Shown here: piece after piece, positions 6,064 to 9,938 of the stretch | How positions within the stretch are numbered: position 1 is the first letter of the stretch | Layout of the letters: every line of letters begins with the position of its first letter | Origin: Candidatus Thorarchaeota archaeon MP11T_1 | GTDB lineage: Archaea; Asgardarchaeota; Thorarchaeia; Thorarchaeales; Thorarchaeaceae | Assembly: GCA_002825515.1 (NCBI GenBank) | Contig: PJET01000162.1 | Span: 1 to 9,938 of the forward strand | Direction of reading: 5' to 3' | Length of the DNA: 9,938 bases | The notes under the pieces: model-generated | Databases searched by the model: none | The model's input: only the letters and a program-made list of their open reading frames with translations | Told to the model about the DNA's origin: nothing | Position numbers and translations under genes: made by a program

Positions 6064-6816
6064 ATGAAACTCCGCGCGATTGTTCGACCACCAGGTCGAA
6101 ATTTCAAAAATTGTTTGTCAATTCATCCACTTCATCACACAGTTAATCTTGAGTTGGCATTGGAACAACATAAGAAGTATTGTAAGGTACTTCTCAATCT
6201 CGGCGTAGACCTAATAAAACTCGAACCTGATGATGAACATCCCGACTCATGTTTTGTGGAAGATACAGTAGTTATTCATGGACACCGTGCTATGATAACA
6301 CGTATGGCTAAAGAAAGCCGTCGAGGTGAGAGTGATGAAATCGAGAGTATCCTTTCCGAATTCAAACAGATGAATTCGGTGAAAGCACCTGGTACCTTGG
6401 AAGGTGGCGATGTGATTCATCTTCCGGATTCTCTTCTCTGTGGAATCACAAAACGAACAAACTTCGAGGGTGCTTCCCAGATGGAACAATGGTTAGAAAC
6501 CACTGTTCATCGCATCGAAGATCCAAGCATAATGCACATCAAAAGCCATATCACTTACCTTGAAAGGAATGTCATTCTTGTGAATCCTCGATATGTCGAT
6601 AATCCTATTCTAGAAGGATTCACAAAGATAATTCTACCAAAGGAAGAAGCTCACTCCGCAAACACGTTGACAATTGATAATGTTGTCATATTATCAAATC
6701 AACATAATAAAACTTCAAGATTAATTCAGGAAGCGGGACTCGATGTAATTCAACTTGATATGAGTGAGTTTGAGAAATGTGATGGTGCTCTAACATGTTT
6801 GTCCATTGTTTTTTAG
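6064..6816 (+). CDS. N(G),N(G)-dimethylarginine dimethylaminohydrolase (DDAH)
   Basis: A 250-residue cytosolic enzyme of the guanidino-modifying superfamily, which hydrolyses asymmetric dimethylarginine (or a related methylated arginine) to citrulline and dimethylamine. The active site is complete by comparison with bacterial DDAH: the substrate-binding FVEDT (64-68), Arg80 in ITR, the acidic Glu113 in LEGGDV (112-117), Arg131 in KRTN, His158 in HIK, and the nucleophile Cys245 in DGALTCLS (240-247). The length matches the bacterial family (about 254). An open frame continues upstream to 5947 inside the regulator gene, but the family N-terminus (RAIVRPPG) fits the ATG at 6064, ten bases after the regulator's stop. 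Another guanidino substrate cannot be excluded; the family is very secure. Confidence 0.95.
   Translation: MKLRAIVRPPGRNFKNCLSIHPLHHTVNLELALEQHKKYCKVLLNLGVDLIKLEPDDEHPDSCFVEDTVVIHGHRAMITRMAKESRRGESDEIESILSEFKQMNSVKAPGTLEGGDVIHLPDSLLCGITKRTNFEGASQMEQWLETTVHRIEDPSIMHIKSHITYLERNVILVNPRYVDNPILEGFTKIILPKEEAHSANTLTIDNVVILSNQHNKTSRLIQEAGLDVIQLDMSEFEKCDGALTCLSIVF
6809..6814 (+). terminator. Oligo-T run at the end of the DDAH gene
   Basis: Six T's at 6809-6814, overlapping the last codons and the first base of the stop codon. Archaeal RNA polymerase stops at such runs without a hairpin. Only three bases separate this gene from the opposing amidohydrolase gene. Confidence 0.35.
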
Positions 6817-6819
6817 AAG

Positions 6820-7761
6820 TTACATAAATTCAGCGTAGAAATCCTTCGCATTTTGCCAGTATATCTTATGCAATACACTCATCGGCAAGTCAAGACCATT
6901 GATGTATGTACCGCCTGAATTTATTGTATCAGAATCTGTAAATGGTAAGGGTCTGCGTTTAACTGCTGTTTCAAGAAGTAATCTTAAAGCTAGATACCGC
7001 CCTTCATAGTAATCCCTCTCTGGTCTCCAAGTGACACAATCTGTACCAAAGACGATTCTGTCTTGGTATTTCATAAAGAACTCTCTTGCCCTCTTTGGAT
7101 CTTTGCTAAGTTCTCTAGAAACCCATCTCGCTGAGCTTGTGTCGATATTGAAATTTGGATATGTGTCGAACCATCTGGCTAGATTTTCAAGTCTATGTAT
7201 TTCAGGTTGTGATCCAAAATGGGCTAATTGAAACTTGAGTGAATTATGTCGTCTTAACACGCCTTCAAGTTCATCAAGGTCTCTTTCTTTGGAAGAGTAG
7301 ATAGATGTGTCCGTATATCTTGTGGAATAATATGTGTCAGGATCAGAAAGATGCAGCAGAAATGGGATTTTCTCATCCTTCAATGCATCAAACATTCTTG
7401 CCATTTCATCCTCATCCATGCGAAGCTTCTCAGAGTCAGCAGATGCTCTACTTCTCATGATAGGAGCTGATTGCATCTTTGCCATATGATAACCCTCTTC
7501 TCGAAGTGATGTGATTTCTTTGAGAATTGAATCTATTCCATCGACAAACCTCATCGCACCAGAGAAGTATTTAGCAAAGATGAATCTGCCTGGATATTTT
7601 CTCTCAGCGTATCTTTTAGCTCCCAAACTGTGACAAATAAGGAGCGATTCCCTGACTCCAAAACCTTCACCTATTCCTACCAACATATCAAGTGCATTTG
7701 TATCTACGACATGAATGTGTGCATCAAAGATAGGATCATTGAAGGTTAATTCTGGATACAG
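6820..7761 (-). CDS. Amidohydrolase-2 family metal-dependent hydrolase or decarboxylase (non-ATG start)
   Basis: A TIM-barrel enzyme of the amidohydrolase-2 group (relatives include metal-dependent hydrolases and gamma-resorcylate-type decarboxylases); substrate unknown. The first ATG (7686) would give 288 residues without the metal-binding N-terminus. The same frame continues upstream with DPIFDAHIHVVD, the classic HxH strand, until a TAA at 7767-7765. There is no ATG, GTG or TTG in that stretch; CTG at 7761-7759 follows an AGGTG by six bases and is my choice, giving 313 residues. With that numbering the metal and catalytic candidates are His15, His17, Lys95 (AKMQ), His137 (LHLSD), His181 (AHFG) and Asp241 (FGTD). 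The insertion TYYSTRYTDTSIYSS (142-156) is tyrosine- and serine-rich. A one-base frameshift near 7740 is an alternative: see the small open frame at 7736-7795. Convergent with DDAH, three bases apart. Confidence 0.85.
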   Translation of the reverse strand: MYPELTFNDPIFDAHIHVVDTNALDMLVGIGEGFGVRESLLICHSLGAKRYAERKYPGRFIFAKYFSGAMRFVDGIDSILKEITSLREEGYHMAKMQSAPIMRSRASADSEKLRMDEDEMARMFDALKDEKIPFLLHLSDPDTYYSTRYTDTSIYSSKERDLDELEGVLRRHNSLKFQLAHFGSQPEIHRLENLARWFDTYPNFNIDTSSARWVSRELSKDPKRAREFFMKYQDRIVFGTDCVTWRPERDYYEGRYLALRLLLETAVKRRPLPFTDSDTINSGGTYINGLDLPMSVLHKIYWQNAKDFYAEFM

Positions 7762-7795
7762 TCTTTACACCTATATGCGGCTGAGTCTTACCCAT
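7736..7795 (-). other. Short open frame overlapping the amidohydrolase N-terminus (alternative start by frameshift?)
   Basis: ATG at 7795-7793 opens a 19-residue frame, MGKTQPHIGVKTVSRINLQ, ending in TGA at 7738-7736. It runs in a different frame from the amidohydrolase, but skipping one base near its end would join it directly to NDPIFDAHIH. It starts about 29 bases after the TATATA at 7827-7822, the right distance for a leaderless archaeal message. It may be the real 5' end of the gene disrupted by a one-base error or mutation, or mere coincidence. Confidence 0.35.
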
Positions 7796-7821
7796 TGAAA
7801 ACTCTGTTTATTTGGGATGGG

Positions 7822-7827
7822 TATATA
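7822..7827. promoter_or_regulatory. Symmetrical TATA box between divergent genes
   Basis: TATATA reads the same on both strands. Rightward it predicts transcription from about 7850, which excludes the GTG at 7844 as start of the surface protein. Leftward it predicts a start near 7797, close to the ATG at 7795 and about 36 bases before the CTG at 7761. Confidence 0.5.
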
Positions 7828-7876
7828 GACGAATACCTTTTCTGTGTCTAGTTGTCACTTGAAGCGAACCAAAGAA

Positions 7877-8590
7877 ATGGTTTTGGAGAATTATAAAAAA
7901 ATGAATCGCACGCATAAAATTACACTTGCAATGTCATTTGTTGCTATATTCCTGATATCTCCTGTCGCAGCAGTTTCATCAGAGGGTTTTGAATGGGGTG
8001 TAGCATTAAATGATGAGTTCACTTATCGTTTTGTATGGGTGGATGAAGGAGAAACCACCTTCAATGAAGGTATGAATATCACCGTTGATACTACTCCAGG
8101 AACAATACCTGATCCTCTCACGAATTGGACATCAATCCCAGAGGTGAATATTGAGATGTACTATACTAATGGTACCCCTCTTGGAATAGAGGCTTTTCTC
8201 TTTCTAGGTTTTATTGGAGTGGGTGGGTACTTTGTTGTACCTACTGGTAATTATAGTCTATTGACTGACTTAGCAATGGACTCTGAATGGTGGACTGAGA
8301 ACCATACTATTATCAATGACTCATCTGTTTGGGGAGTCCGATTATCGGGAGTAGATGATGGAGACCCAGTATCGATCTATGTGCAATATTTGAAATCAGA
8401 TGGATTCTGTGCTAGATATGTCCTTGAGACGACAAACAGCACCTCCGGACAAAAGACTAGTGTTTCATTAATACGTGATGGACTCGGGCTTGATATCATT
8501 GGACTACTTCAAGACAACATTCTATATGTTGGTATAGGAATAGGAGTAATAGTCATTATTGGTGCGGTCGTTTGTATGCGTAGAAGGTAA
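7877..8590 (+). CDS. Secreted surface protein with C-terminal membrane anchor, unknown function
   Basis: A 237-residue protein of archaeal surface type. A signal sequence covers about 14-32, with a basic n-region and possible cleavage after PVAA (29-32). The outer domain (33-214) begins with a WG-x-x-LNDEFTYRF pattern and carries seven N-glycosylation sequons (Asn67, 83, 98, 125, 142, 147, 187). A single membrane helix, ILYVGIGIGVIVIIGAVV (215-232), ends in a C-M-R-R-R cytoplasmic stop. A hydrophobic stretch at 104-121 could be a buried sheet or a further membrane segment. It resembles the many single-pass surface proteins of Asgard archaea, with no enzyme motif. An upstream GTG at 7844 precedes the predicted transcription start, so the ATG at 7877 is preferred; ATG 7901, with GGAG twelve bases before it, is equally possible. 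The gene is transcribed alone. Confidence 0.8.
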   Translation: MVLENYKKMNRTHKITLAMSFVAIFLISPVAAVSSEGFEWGVALNDEFTYRFVWVDEGETTFNEGMNITVDTTPGTIPDPLTNWTSIPEVNIEMYYTNGTPLGIEAFLFLGFIGVGGYFVVPTGNYSLLTDLAMDSEWWTENHTIINDSSVWGVRLSGVDDGDPVSIYVQYLKSDGFCARYVLETTNSTSGQKTSVSLIRDGLGLDIIGLLQDNILYVGIGIGVIVIIGAVVCMRRR

Positions 8591-8618
8591 AAATAGTGGG
8601 GCCATGCCCCACCTATTT
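8591..8618. terminator. Bidirectional hairpin terminator
   Basis: GTGGGGC (8596-8602), loop CAT, GCCCCAC (8606-8612): a perfect 7-base GC-rich stem. AAATA (8591-8595) pairs with TATTT (8614-8618) around a one-base bulge to extend it to 12 pairs. T-rich sequence follows on the plus strand (8615-8624), and on the minus strand the hairpin runs into TATTTTTACC. It sits between the convergent surface-protein and SsnA-like genes, so it can end both transcripts. Confidence 0.75.
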
Positions 8619-8623
8619 CTTTT

Positions 8624-9938
8624 TCATTCTTCATTCAGACGTGACCAGAGACTCTCAGCTGATTTCTTGGACACTTCTTGTACACGTGCATCAGTTGTTT
8701 GACTTAGTACTCTGTCTTTAACAACAACCTTGCCGTTCACAATAACATCTCTAACATCGCGACCGCTGAACGTATTTACAAGATGACCAATAATTGAAGT
8801 AGAAGTAAGAGGCGTGGGTACTCTGGAACCATCCAATATTACGATATCAGCTAATTTCCTCTTCTCAATACTACCCAACTCATTTCCAAGACCATAACAA
8901 TGAGCCCCTTCAATTGTGGCCATTTTAAAAATATCATCTGGACCAATTATGCTAGGATTACCACTTGCTAATCTATGGACAGTTAAGGCACATCTCATAT
9001 TTTCGAATGGATCATAAATCCATCCATCATTTCCGAGACCTACGGTAATACCCTTCCTCAGCATTGCTGGAACTGGTGCAACTCCTACAGCATTCAACAT
9101 GTTACTCATTGGGTTGTGTGCAACTGAAGCTCGTCTCTTTGCAATCAAATCTATTTCATGGTCATTAACGTGGACACAATGAGCTAGAACCGTCTTGGGT
9201 CCGAGTACACCAAGTCTATCTAGTCGCTCAACTGTTCTCTCTCCAGTTGCTTCAAGATTATGGTAAAGATCTACAAGCCCTTCAGAAGTATGAACTGTGA
9301 TTGGAATATCAAGGTCCTTTGCCTGTTCTACAGATCTTGTGACAATTTCATCTCCCACTGTGAATGATGCATGAAGACTTATCATCCCGGATATTAATTC
9401 ATCATTTTTGTGGGATTCTATGAATTTGATTCCCTCTTGAAATCCTCTGTTAGCCTCTTCAGGGTTATTCCTTTCGGTCATTTCAAATGCCAGAATACCT
9501 CTGATTCCAACTTCCTTTGATCCTGCAGCAATCTTGGCAAGACTTCCTTCTATCGAATTTGGTCCTGAATATGTATCTGCAAAAAGAGTAGAGCCATTTC
9601 TCAACATGTCCGCTCCTGCTGAAAGAGCACTTGCATAAGCGTCTTCCAGAGTCAAAGCTTCATCAACTGGCCACCAAACACGTTGTAGAACTTGAGCAAA
9701 ATCCGTGGGTGGTTTTATTTTTAGGCTCGCTCCACGTAGGAGGATACCATAAAGATGAGTATGTGCTGTAATCAATCCCGGTATGATTACACACCCAGTG
9801 GCATCAATAACTATATCCGCTGTGAATTTTGCTTCCCCCTCACTAATCTCAGCTATCCTCGATCCATTAATTCTGACGTAGCCCTTCGGAATTACAGTTC
9901 CCCTTTTATCACCAGTAACAATCATTCCGTTCTTTATC
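8624..9938 (-). CDS. SsnA-like aminohydrolase, amidohydrolase-1 family (5' end outside window)
   Basis: A cytosolic metal-dependent aminohydrolase or deaminase related to SsnA, which in E. coli belongs to a selenium-linked purine/nitrogen locus; it is also distantly like S-adenosylhomocysteine deaminase and chlorohydrolases. Counting from the first ATG (9925), the metal ligands are His55 and His57 in TAHTH, His212 in VHTSE with Glu215, His249 in AHC, and Asp300 in LGND. Further SsnA marks are PPTDFAQVLQRVWWPVD (72-88), LHASFTV (184-190), HNPMSNM (270-276) and the C-terminal KKSAESLWSRL. The frame stays open to the window edge and the codons before the ATG read IKNG, giving IKNGMIVTGD, the usual N-terminal strand, so the true start is probably a few codons beyond 9938. 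No selenium-pathway neighbour is visible; the substrate is unproven. Confidence 0.9.
   Translation of the reverse strand, partial: IKNGMIVTGDKRGTVIPKGYVRINGSRIAEISEGEAKFTADIVIDATGCVIIPGLITAHTHLYGILLRGASLKIKPPTDFAQVLQRVWWPVDEALTLEDAYASALSAGADMLRNGSTLFADTYSGPNSIEGSLAKIAAGSKEVGIRGILAFEMTERNNPEEANRGFQEGIKFIESHKNDELISGMISLHASFTVGDEIVTRSVEQAKDLDIPITVHTSEGLVDLYHNLEATGERTVERLDRLGVLGPKTVLAHCVHVNDHEIDLIAKRRASVAHNPMSNMLNAVGVAPVPAMLRKGITVGLGNDGWIYDPFENMRCALTVHRLASGNPSIIGPDDIFKMATIEGAHCYGLGNELGSIEKRKLADIVILDGSRVPTPLTSTSIIGHLVNTFSGRDVRDVIVNGKVVVKDRVLSQTTDARVQEVSKKSAESLWSRLNEE

Noticed and set aside
7844..7876. GTG start for the surface protein
   Set aside because: It lies before the transcription start predicted from the TATA box at 7822-7827, and adds residues not typical of a signal peptide; the ATG codons at 7877 or 7901 fit better.

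Overview
The window looks archaeal, most likely from an Asgard archaeon of the Thorarchaeia type. The evidence is a small gelsolin-like protein (a eukaryote-signature family known from Asgard archaea), TATA-like boxes about 25-30 bases before inferred transcription starts, mixed use of Shine-Dalgarno sites and TTG/GTG starts, a secreted protein held by one C-terminal membrane anchor with many N-glycosylation sequons, and a MoxR/VWA ATPase pair. Base composition is moderately AT-rich. The lineage is an inference; there is no rRNA or other phylogenetic marker here. No tRNA, CRISPR array, insertion sequence or phage gene was seen.

Layout, left to right. (1) A zinc alcohol dehydrogenase/aldehyde reductase of the CAD/YahK type on the minus strand, running off the left edge (846 to 1). 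(2) A 200-base divergent promoter region with a TATA box and an inverted repeat. (3) A two-gene plus-strand operon: a MoxR-type AAA+ ATPase (1047-1955) and, one base later, a large helical protein ending in a von Willebrand A domain (1957-4506). (4) A minus-strand gene of unknown function with an internal duplication (5313 to 4507), whose stop codon directly abuts that of the VWA gene. (5) A 65-base divergent region with a perfect 20-base palindrome. (6) A plus-strand group: a gelsolin-like protein (5379-5699), a winged-helix regulator (5748-6053) and dimethylarginine dimethylaminohydrolase (6064-6816). (7) A minus-strand amidohydrolase-2 family enzyme (7761 to 6820), whose metal-binding N-terminus lies upstream of the first ATG. 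(8) A plus-strand secreted, membrane-anchored surface protein (7877-8590). (9) A strong hairpin terminator, then an SsnA-like aminohydrolase on the minus strand that enters from beyond the right edge (9938 to 8624).

The clearest functional unit is the MoxR-VWA pair, which by analogy with RavA/ViaA, NorQ/NorD and CbbQ/CbbO should be a client-remodelling machine; no client is encoded next to it. The regulator and DDAH are ten bases apart and probably co-transcribed, so the regulator may control methylarginine breakdown. Three hydrolases of nitrogen- or carbon-containing small molecules (DDAH, amidohydrolase-2, SsnA-like) lie within 4 kb, but their orientations alternate and nothing shows a shared pathway. 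The candidates for undescribed biology are the duplicated-domain orphan protein sharing a palindromic control region with the gelsolin-like gene, and the MoxR-VWA pair with its non-standard Walker B.
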